DNA of 7,897 nucleotides from CAVPKN01 sp964588495. GTDB taxonomy: Bacteria; Chlamydiota; Chlamydiia; Chlamydiales; JAAKFR01. This document shows, in pieces, positions 1 to 4,387 of the stretch. Numbering within the stretch: position 1 is the stretch's first letter; each line of letters opens with the position of its first letter. The notes under the pieces are model-generated. The model was not told the DNA's origin, searched no databases, and saw nothing but the letters and a program-made list of their open reading frames with translations. Location: the NCBI GenBank assembly GCA_964588495.1, contig CAZPPS010000053.1:1-7897 (forward strand), in the 5' to 3' direction. Position numbers and translations under genes: made by a program.

Positions 1-54
1 CCGTTGCTATACTACGCAAAACTCGCAGCCCTAACGTTTGACCCCGGCTTTTAA
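1..54 (+). CDS. C-terminal tail of an upstream gene, probably the transporter part of a CT234-like protein (partial)
   Basis: A frame open from base 1 encodes PLLYYAKLAALTFDPGF and stops with TAA at 52-54, five bases before the next gene. Seventeen residues are too few to assign a family by themselves. The inference rests on context: the HEAT-repeat and cyclic-nucleotide-binding genes that follow match the C-terminal part of chlamydial CT234 and CT235. In that arrangement an ATP/ADP-translocase-like transporter domain precedes the HEAT repeats. If so, this is the end of the transporter, here separated from its HEAT region by a stop and a change of frame. The other two forward frames close at 32-34 and 39-41, so this is the most open of the three. 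Confidence 0.45.
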   Translation, partial: PLLYYAKLAALTFDPGF

Positions 55-59
55 GCCAT

Positions 60-1382
60 GTGAGCAAACTCAGCTTACCCGGCAAACTCAGCGCCATCGA
101 GCTTCTCCATGAAAGCCGTTGGTCAAATGAGCCTGTTGTTCTTGAAAAACTACAACGCTGGCACACAGCATTTCCCCATCCTGCGGTCAAAAGCGCGATC
201 TTTTTTTACTTAGCCCGCCAAGGCATTTTGCGCCCCGAGCGGATTATGAACGATCTGCATAGCGACCACTTAGGGCTCAAAGCGGCTGCCATTTTGACCT
301 TAAAAACGTCTGCCCACGCCTTTCAGTTTCCCTCTTTTTGTGCACTCGCCTCCGAAAAGCTTCGCCACATGCTCGATTCCAAACAGGAGCACGAAGTGTG
401 TATCGCCCTCGAAATTCTCGGCCTTGAGAAAAACCCGGCCAATTGCGATTTGATTTTCTGCTTCCTAAAGCACCCCTCACCCATTGTGTGCAGAGCCGCT
501 GCCAAAGCTTTATCTTTAAGCGCTCATCCCGATTATAAACACTTGGCACGCCCCATTATCCAGCACCTCTCCACAACACAAGATAGCGTCATCCGAACCT
601 ATAACCTTCAGGCCCTCGACAAATTTGCCGACCCCCAAACGGTTTATCCGCTGATTTTAGCAGCTCTCCATTTTAGACCCGCAGAGCGCAAACTCATCGA
701 GCAAATTGCTGTGGGACTTAAAGAAAATATCACCCCCACACTTGTACAAATGGTCCAGGATTGTCGCATTGCAGACCGATGCCGGCTTCTTGCCGGAAAA
801 ATCCTCGGCAAACTTGACCGGAAAATTTTGCAGAAAAAGCTCTTTGATATGATCCAGAAAGAGATTAAACGGGCCTATTTCTATTTCTATCACGCCCATT
901 CCATCCAACAACAAATGCCCGAGCAAGATCTTTCCATTTTGAAAAAAGCCTTGTTGACAGGCTATCAATCTATTATCGATTTTATCATCCAGCTTTTGGG
1001 AATTGCGGGCTCTTTGGAAGAGTGTGAAATTCTTTCCCATACTCTACACAGCCAAAATCGCAAAATCAGAGCCCAGGCGATTGAATCCTTGGAAAAAGCG
1101 TGCGATGCCCGTCTCTTTTCATTACTAGAGCCCCTAATCGATGAAAGACGGCCTGAAGAAAGACTGCGCCTCTACTTAAAAGACGGGGGAATTCCCCTCA
1201 ATTTAACCCAGCTGCTCGATGCGATGGCACATTTCCCCTCAAGGGCCGATCAGATCATCTCCCTTGCGATGAAAGCGCAGCTTAAAACGCCCGACTGGCG
1301 CTTGATGTTGCAGGAAAAAATAGAGAGCAGCGAAGAAATTTTCCACCATTTTGCCCATGAACTTTTGGAGGGATATGCGTAA
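60..1382 (+). CDS. HEAT-repeat protein, like the C-terminal half of chlamydial CT234
   Basis: A 440-residue protein almost entirely built of paired amphipathic helices, as in HEAT/ARM solenoids. Clear repeat-like units lie near residues 66-84, 137-156, 174-202 and 331-360. There is no signal peptide and no membrane segment, so it should be soluble or bound to a membrane partner. Such solenoids act as protein-binding scaffolds. In bacterial ATP/ADP-transporter-like proteins they are known to be fused behind the transporter domain, sometimes followed by a cyclic-nucleotide-binding domain. The GTG start at 60 has no visible Shine-Dalgarno and lies 5 bases after the stop of the preceding frame. 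Translation would therefore depend on coupling, or the two frames may really be one gene joined by a -1 frameshift. The 3' end overlaps the cNMP-binding gene, indicating one operon. The HEAT assignment is fairly secure; the partner and role are unknown. Confidence 0.75.
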   Translation: MSKLSLPGKLSAIELLHESRWSNEPVVLEKLQRWHTAFPHPAVKSAIFFYLARQGILRPERIMNDLHSDHLGLKAAAILTLKTSAHAFQFPSFCALASEKLRHMLDSKQEHEVCIALEILGLEKNPANCDLIFCFLKHPSPIVCRAAAKALSLSAHPDYKHLARPIIQHLSTTQDSVIRTYNLQALDKFADPQTVYPLILAALHFRPAERKLIEQIAVGLKENITPTLVQMVQDCRIADRCRLLAGKILGKLDRKILQKKLFDMIQKEIKRAYFYFYHAHSIQQQMPEQDLSILKKALLTGYQSIIDFIIQLLGIAGSLEECEILSHTLHSQNRKIRAQAIESLEKACDARLFSLLEPLIDERRPEERLRLYLKDGGIPLNLTQLLDAMAHFPSRADQIISLAMKAQLKTPDWRLMLQEKIESSEEIFHHFAHELLEGYA

Positions 1383-1797
1383 TTTAAATTTGATCGATAA
1401 GGCCTTTCTTTTGAAAAAAACGAGCCTCTTTGGAGCCCTGGATCTCGACCTTCTCCTCTCGATTGGAGATAAAATGGAAGTGCTCCACTTCCGCCCCTCG
1501 GAAACCATTTTTCAATACGAACAAGATGCCCACAGAATGTACCTGATCATCTCAGGAGAAATCCTCATCCAAAATAAATGTCACCAACTCCTTGCCGAAC
1601 TGGGCATGGGAGATTTTTTCGGAGACGAGGCCCTCTTTAACGAACAGAAACGGGCCTATTCGGCCTCCTGCAAATCCAAAGTCGAGCTCCTCGCCCTTTC
1701 CAGATCCCACCTCCTTAGCATCATCTACGAGTGCCCCTCTGTCGCCCTCGCCCTCCTGGAATCCTACACCGCCACCATCCCCTTCCGCTTAAGATAA
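1375..1797 (+). CDS. Small cyclic-nucleotide-binding domain protein (Crp/PKA-regulatory-subunit type), CT235-like
   Basis: A stand-alone cNMP-binding domain of 140 residues. After an N-terminal helix (about 4-33) comes the beta roll, with LIISGEILI at 57-65. The phosphate-binding cassette is at 79-97, reading GDFFGDEALFNEQKRAYSA. Arg93 is the expected phosphate-binding arginine. The usual ribose-contacting Glu after FG is Asp84. There is no DNA-binding helix-turn-helix, kinase or channel domain, so it cannot be a Crp-type activator alone. More likely it is a sensor subunit working with the HEAT or transporter protein encoded upstream. The ATG at 1375 is preferred because GGAGG (1367-1371) lies just before it, although the 3-base spacing is short. 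TTG 1351 and ATG 1357 would only add residues overlapping the HEAT gene. The chosen start overlaps that gene by 8 bases, suggesting translational coupling. The ligand is not predictable. Confidence 0.82.
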   Translation: MRNLNLIDKAFLLKKTSLFGALDLDLLLSIGDKMEVLHFRPSETIFQYEQDAHRMYLIISGEILIQNKCHQLLAELGMGDFFGDEALFNEQKRAYSASCKSKVELLALSRSHLLSIIYECPSVALALLESYTATIPFRLR

Positions 1798-1798
1798 T

Positions 1799-1844
1799 TA
1801 ATAACCTGAGTTTTGGGTTCTTTTCCCCCATCCTCAGGTTAATA
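1799..1844. mobile_element. Short MITE-like foldback remnant with 5-bp target duplication
   Basis: A 36-bp element (1804-1839) starts ACCTGAG and ends CTCAGGT, a perfect 7-bp terminal inverted repeat. It is flanked directly by TAATA on both sides (1799-1803 and 1840-1844), as expected for a 5-bp target-site duplication. Its first 26 bases closely match both arms of the larger element at 2260-2422. An inner GGG/CCC pair can extend the fold. Lying 2 bases after the cNMP-binding gene, its hairpin (outer stem of 8 bp when one flanking A-T pair is added) might attenuate transcription, but no U-run follows, so a terminator role is weak. Confidence 0.6.
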
Positions 1845-1859
1845 GTCTATAAAAATTCC

Positions 1860-1888
1860 TTGACAATTTAAAATAAATAGTGTAAACT
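1860..1888 (+). promoter_or_regulatory. Sigma-70-type promoter of the first Inc-like gene
   Basis: A perfect -35 box TTGACA (1860-1865) is separated by exactly 17 bases from TAAACT (1883-1888), a 4/6 match to TATAAT. Transcription would start near 1895, giving a leader of about 17 bases that contains GAGGA (1901-1905), 6 bases before the ATG at 1912. This is the best promoter in the window. Confidence 0.75.
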
Positions 1889-1895
1889 ATTTATT
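1872..1895. promoter_or_regulatory. Perfect palindrome over the -10 box, candidate operator
   Basis: The arms AATAAATAGT (1872-1881) and ACTATTTATT (1886-1895) are exact reverse complements separated by 4 bases. The palindrome covers the whole -10 element and the expected transcription start. That is a classic place for a dimeric repressor to block RNA polymerase. No regulator is encoded nearby. Because the sequence is very AT-rich, chance or a structural role cannot be excluded. Confidence 0.5.
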
Positions 1896-1911
1896 AAAAT
1901 GAGGAAAATTT

Positions 1912-2238
1912 ATGGCAAACATGATTTCAGCAATGATAAGTTGCTCCCCTAACAATGAAAAAGTTTACGAAAAATCTCTTAAATACACCCTAGTTGCGGA
2001 TGCCGCGCTATGCGTCACCGGTTTGATTCTAGGAATTTTGGGAGCTCATTCAATCATCGGCCTACCCAACGAGGTAACCGGGCTATTTATTGGCCTCGGT
2101 TGCATCACCGGCCTATCAGGCATGTCTGGGCTAGCCACAGACAAAATCTACCCCTACCTGCAAGATTTGGAGACCGAGCCTGACACTAAAATCGAGCTCG
2201 AACCCCGCTTCAAAGATTACGGCAGCATCCAATTCTAA
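1912..2238 (+). CDS. Small two-hydrophobic-segment protein, candidate inclusion membrane (Inc) protein 1
   Basis: A 108-residue protein. Residues 1-24 are polar. Two hydrophobic stretches at about 27-51 and 54-75 are separated only by a short LPNE turn. They are followed by an acidic polar tail (83-108). This bilobed pair with both ends polar is the hallmark of chlamydial type III secreted Inc proteins, which insert in the inclusion membrane with both ends facing the host cytosol. The first segment contains GILGAHSIIG, almost repeated in the next gene (GILGACSVIG), so the two are paralogues. Start ATG 1912 has GAGGA six bases upstream and its own strong promoter. No Sec signal or enzyme motif is seen. 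The Inc call rests on topology, size and genome context; a plain small inner-membrane protein remains possible. Confidence 0.68.
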   Translation: MANMISAMISCSPNNEKVYEKSLKYTLVADAALCVTGLILGILGAHSIIGLPNEVTGLFIGLGCITGLSGMSGLATDKIYPYLQDLETEPDTKIELEPRFKDYGSIQF

Positions 2239-2254
2239 TTCAGCGCCCTTGCCC

Positions 2255-2427
2255 TACTAATCTGAGTTTTGATTTCTTTTCCCTCATCTTAGGGATTTTT
2301 GTGGTCTAAATCGCACTTTTTTGCTTAAGCTCTGCGCTTTCAGCCATGAGCTTCGCAAAAAAATGCGATTTTGCCTCACAAAAATCCATTGATTACGGGG
2401 AAAAAGAACCCGAAACTCAGGTTACTA
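2255..2427. mobile_element. MITE-like foldback element, 163 bp, with 5-bp target duplication
   Basis: The element (2260-2422) has ends ATCTGAG and CTCAGGT and is flanked by TACTA on each side (2255-2259 and 2423-2427). It is an imperfect palindrome along most of its length. Outer arms pair over 2260-2280 with 2402-2422. GGATTTTTGTG (2293-2303) pairs perfectly with 2377-2387. AAATCGCA plus a T-run (2308-2324) pairs with 2355-2371. AAGCTC (2327-2332) pairs with GAGCTT (2348-2353) around a 15-base loop. It has no coding capacity. Its outer sequence is shared with the remnant at 1804-1839. As RNA it would form a very long hairpin between the first and second Inc-like genes and could affect read-through or transcript stability. 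Confidence 0.68.
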
Positions 2428-2457
2428 ATTTGAGTAGATCCAAAAAATAGTTTTTTA

Positions 2458-2463
2458 TATAAT
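2458..2463 (+). promoter_or_regulatory. -10 box for the second and third Inc-like genes
   Basis: A perfect TATAAT (2458-2463) follows a T-run 28 bases upstream of the ATG at 2491. No good -35 is found at 17 bases; TAGATC (2435-2440) matches only 3 of 6. This suggests a weak or activator-dependent promoter, or one helped by the AT-rich tract. The Shine-Dalgarno AAGGA is at 2480-2484. Confidence 0.45.
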
Positions 2464-2490
2464 CTTAATAAAAACTAAGAAGGATCAATT

Positions 2491-2805
2491 ATGACGTCTG
2501 TCATTACTCTTGCAGCACATCAATGCGGAGCTTTAAAGCCTGAAACTTTTCAAAAAATACAACAATTTACTATAGCTTTTGACGTGCTAACAGCGATTAC
2601 TTGCCTCATTGTAGGCATTTTAGGAGCCTGTTCGGTGATCGGAGTGTCTCAGCTTCTTGCCGGAGCCCTGATGGGCTATAGTGTCGCCGTTGGTATAGGT
2701 TTTATTCCATTCGTGATCGATCTAATCAAAGGGAGACCTAATAATGACGTCTACCAGGCTGTTATAGAAGCAGATTTTGAACAAGAATCACGTCGTAGAA
2801 TTTAG
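2491..2805 (+). CDS. Small two-hydrophobic-segment protein, candidate Inc protein 2
   Basis: A 104-residue protein with a polar N-terminus (1-26), hydrophobic segments at about 28-51 and 53-78, and a charged tail (79-104) ending ESRRRI. Residues 26-70 align without gaps to residues 25-69 of the preceding small protein. They share the pattern T, D, T, LI, GILGA, S, IG, then two glycines four residues apart. This points to tandem duplication and divergence. The hydrophobic hairpin with short connecting loop fits a type III secreted inclusion membrane protein. The start is fixed by AAGGA six bases upstream. A gap of 52 bases to the next gene with no terminator suggests co-transcription. The function is not recognisable beyond the topology. 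Confidence 0.66.
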   Translation: MTSVITLAAHQCGALKPETFQKIQQFTIAFDVLTAITCLIVGILGACSVIGVSQLLAGALMGYSVAVGIGFIPFVIDLIKGRPNNDVYQAVIEADFEQESRRRI

Positions 2806-2857
2806 TGATGATTAAAAGTTCTTTCAATAAATTCTTCTTCAAAGGGAGAAACCACCT

Positions 2858-3154
2858 ATGACTTTACCCATTTATGATTTGGTAAGCAGCTGCTGCTCTT
2901 CCCATGCAAATTATGACGAAGAGCGTATTTCAGCCGGAACTATCGGCACCTTCTGCCTCGTCGATGCCCTTGTCTGGCTGACCACCTTGGTTTCCGCCAT
3001 TTTGAGCCTGACAGTCGTCGCGATCATGACGCCAGCAGCCTCCTATTCCCTCATCGGCATCGCCAGCGGCATCACCGCTCTCTACATCACTATGGCCGTC
3101 AAAAACCTCTGCCAATTCTACAGAAAAGATGATGGATTCGCCAAAACCCTATAA
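2858..3154 (+). CDS. Small two-hydrophobic-segment protein, candidate Inc protein 3
   Basis: A 98-residue protein. Residues 1-28 are polar, with a Cys/Ser-rich run (SSCCSS, 10-15) and an acidic patch. Hydrophobic segments lie at about 29-57 and 60-82. A short basic/polar tail (83-98) follows. The architecture and length match the two preceding genes. Direct similarity is weaker: a conserved Asp in the first segment (DALVWLTTL versus DVLTAITCL) and a SLIGIA/SVIGV-like motif placed differently. It may be a third, more diverged paralogue, or only analogous. GGGAG (2844-2848) precedes the ATG at 2858 by 9 bases. It probably shares a transcript with the gene before it. Inc status is inferred from topology and neighbours only. 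Confidence 0.6.
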   Translation: MTLPIYDLVSSCCSSHANYDEERISAGTIGTFCLVDALVWLTTLVSAILSLTVVAIMTPAASYSLIGIASGITALYITMAVKNLCQFYRKDDGFAKTL

Positions 3155-3192
3155 AGGAACCATTTCTTCCATTTTTTTTGTTCATTCTAACG

Positions 3193-3420
3193 TTTAGTTT
3201 TTTTAGCCGCGATGCGGCGATATTCGCTAGCCGTGGCGTGACCGCAGGGAACCCACGGAACCTCAGCATCATAGCCCTGGAGCCATGTAAGTGGCGCAAC
3301 TCTTTGACTACGTGTCGCCGCTTGTGTGGCTCAATTGTTGTGTTACTCTTTTCCGTGGGTTCCCTCTGTTCACCCACAGCTAACCAATATCGCCGCTACA
3401 CGCGGCTAAAAAAAAAGTAA
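3193..3420. repeat. Large foldback (imperfect palindrome, about 220 bp), possibly a second MITE family
   Basis: The two halves are reverse complements around a centre near 3306. TTTTTTTAGCCGCG (3198-3211) pairs with 3401-3414. GCGGCGATATT-type sequence (3214-3224) pairs with 3388-3398. AGGGAACCCACGGAA (3246-3260) is a perfect 15-bp match to 3351-3365. An inner block at 3281-3300 pairs with 3312-3331 at 14 of 20 bases. The outer edges are a T-run on the left and an A-run on the right. No convincing target duplication was found. Open frames inside it are by-products of the palindrome. It is unrelated in sequence to the element at 2260-2422. Confidence 0.65.
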
Positions 3421-3434
3421 TAATTCAGTAATAT

Positions 3435-3490
3435 CGTTTACGCGCAAGCGGAAACGATGGCTCCGGACAAGGCTGCAGCAGCCTTGCCCG
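3435..3490. repeat. Two adjacent hairpin palindromes
   Basis: CGTTT-A-CGC (3435-3443) pairs with GCG-G-AAACG (3448-3456) around a GCAA tetraloop. Just beyond, CGG-A-CAAGGCTGC (3464-3476) pairs with GCAGCCTTG-C-CCG (3478-3490) around a single A, giving 12 bp with one mismatch. Neither is followed by a U-run on either strand. They are probably repeat debris, or possibly weak structured sites. Confidence 0.45.
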
Positions 3491-3492
3491 AA

Positions 3493-3532
3493 ATCCTGCC
3501 CATCCTGCCGCGAAGCGATCCTGCCCATCCTG
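3493..3532. repeat. 15-bp direct repeat ATCCTGCCCATCCTG, two copies
   Basis: Exact copies lie at 3493-3507 and 3518-3532, a 25-base period, and each copy itself contains ATCCTG twice. This resembles the short ATCCTG-rich intergenic repeats scattered in many environmental bacterial genomes. Two copies are too few and too short for a CRISPR array. Confidence 0.5.
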
Positions 3533-3599
3533 TTCTTTCCTTTTTGAACCGATTAGAAATCTTAGGACGTCAGCCGATGGGCTCTCAGCAAAGAAGCGA

Positions 3600-3850
3600 C
3601 AACACAAAGGCACAGAGAGATTCGATTTATTATTTTTCTTTTCTTTGTGCCTTAGTGTCTTTGTGTCTTCGTGTTGAATTACTTTTTGTAAAAATCCTAA
3701 AATCGAGACAGAGGTTCACAGAAGATGATAAGCACTCATAAAACTTATGGGTTTCTTTGTGGACCTCTGTGTTTCTTTGCGCCTCTGTGTTAAAGATTCC
3801 TTGGAGAATAAAATATCATAAAGTCAAGACAGAGATCACAGAGAAGAAAA
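3600..3850. repeat. Cluster of GTGTCT/CACAGAG-type inverted repeats
   Basis: Three related units occur. In the first, AAAGGCACAGAGAGA (3606-3620) faces a CTTTGTGCCTTAGTGT-type arm (3643-3675), which itself repeats with a 7-8 base period. In the second, GACAGAGGTTCACAGAAGA (3707-3725) pairs with 3753-3771, and a second right-arm copy lies at 3773-3791. A lone left arm, AAGACAGAGATCACAGAGAAG, follows at 3826-3846. The loop of the second unit holds a small hairpin, CATAA/TTATG (3737-3749). No protein-coding signal is seen. Confidence 0.5.
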
Positions 3851-3917
3851 ATTTGATGTAACTCTCTTAGTTTTTGCGCTGAAAGGGATATGGAGAATGC
3901 AGAAGGGACTGAAAGGG

Positions 3918-3955
3918 AAAAATTAGCATGTCAGCCGAGGTTTTCGGCTGACATG
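3918..3955 (-). terminator. Rho-independent terminator of the fab operon, after acpP
   Basis: CATGTCAGCCGA (3927-3938) and TCGGCTGACATG (3944-3955) form a perfect 12-bp stem with a 5-base loop. Read on the minus strand, the stem is followed by CTAATTTTT (down to 3918). It begins 9 bases after the acpP stop. This is the clearest terminator in the window and marks the end of the fatty-acid operon. Confidence 0.9.
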
Positions 3956-3964
3956 TAGAAACGA

Positions 3965-4201
3965 TTACTCGCCTTTTTTCTGGTTGATGTAGCTGATTAC
4001 ATCTCCGACAGTTTTAAGCTTTTCGGCTTCTTCTTCAGAAATTTCAAAACCGAAACGCTCTTCAAATGTCATGATCAACTCAGTTAAATCCAGACTATCT
4101 GCATTGAGATCTTCGACGAACGATTTACTCTCTGTGACATCTTTTTCATCCACACCGAGCTGCTCGACGACGATGTCAATAACTTCTTGTTCTAATGACA
4201 T
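3965..4201 (-). CDS. acpP: Acyl carrier protein
   Basis: A 78-residue acidic four-helix carrier protein. It holds growing acyl chains on a 4'-phosphopantetheine arm during type II fatty acid synthesis in the cytoplasm. The attachment site is Ser36 within the canonical DSLD motif (35-38), followed by LTELIMTFEERFGFEI, the highly conserved helix II region that contacts Fab enzymes. Length and ends match the family (77-80 residues). The ATG at 4201 gives the typical MSLEQEV start and has GAGGA seven bases upstream. An in-frame ATG at 4231 would add MTKEQVEEAT and also has an excellent GAGGAG five bases upstream, so a longer 88-residue form is possible. It lies downstream of fabG with its own predicted promoter in between and a strong terminator after it. 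Confidence 0.96.
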   Translation of the reverse strand: MSLEQEVIDIVVEQLGVDEKDVTESKSFVEDLNADSLDLTELIMTFEERFGFEISEEEAEKLKTVGDVISYINQKKGE

Positions 4202-4264
4202 TGTTGCTTCCTCAACTTGTTCTTTTGTCATCTTGACTCCTCACAAAATCAATGAAAAATGTTA

Positions 4265-4294
4265 ATAATATAGTGGTTTTTATCTTTTTTGCAA
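4265..4294 (-). promoter_or_regulatory. Internal promoter for acpP
   Basis: On the minus strand TTGCAA (4294 to 4289) is followed after 16 bases by TATATT (4272 to 4267). TATTAT, two bases further on, is an alternative -10 with 18-base spacing. Transcription would start near 4260, upstream of both possible acpP starts. An extra promoter fits the high demand for ACP relative to the enzymes. Confidence 0.5.
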
Positions 4295-4334
4295 CCTAAT
4301 ACGTACATGCATGCGATTTTTCCTTTTAGAGACA

Positions 4335-4377
4335 CGGAGCTCGGGTCGGTCACGGTCACGGGCTCGGTCACGCACGG
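4335..4377. repeat. GC-rich hexamer repeat (CGGTCA type) between fabG and acpP
   Basis: About seven 6-base units in phase run from 4335: CGGAGC, TCGGGT, CGGTCA, CGGTCA, CGGGCT, CGGTCA, CGCACG. The block is strikingly GC-rich beside the AT-rich acpP promoter. It is not coding in the operon and lies in the fabG-acpP intergenic leader. A similar GGGCAC-type array lies downstream of recR. Confidence 0.55.
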
Positions 4378-4387
4378 AAATTCTTGG

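Noticed and set aside
1804..1839. Rho-independent terminator for the cNMP-binding gene
   Set aside because: The stem is only 7-8 bp with a long loop and no following U-run. The flanking 5-bp duplications and similarity to 2260-2422 make a mobile-element remnant more likely, though it may still hinder transcription.
2256..2426. Riboswitch or structured regulatory RNA upstream of the second Inc-like gene
   Set aside because: The fold is a simple long palindrome with transposon-like ends and target duplications, not a multi-helix aptamer, and no known motif is recognised.
3155..3180. Terminator after the third Inc-like gene (GGAA/TTCC followed by a T-run)
   Set aside because: The stem is only about 4 bp, too weak to support despite the eight T residues.
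3178..3420. ORF of 80 codons on the + strand (and an overlapping 92-codon ORF on the - strand, 3099-3377)
   Set aside because: Both lie mainly within the large palindrome, lack a convincing ribosome binding site, and are expected by-products of its inverted arms.
3493..3532. Possible mini CRISPR array
   Set aside because: Only two 15-bp repeats with a 10-bp spacer, no leader, no cas genes; better explained as an ATCCTG-type intergenic repeat.
3457..3741. ORF of 94 codons on the + strand (and 3425-3613 on the - strand)
   Set aside because: It runs through direct repeats and CACAGAG-type hairpins, with low-complexity translation and no recognisable domain.
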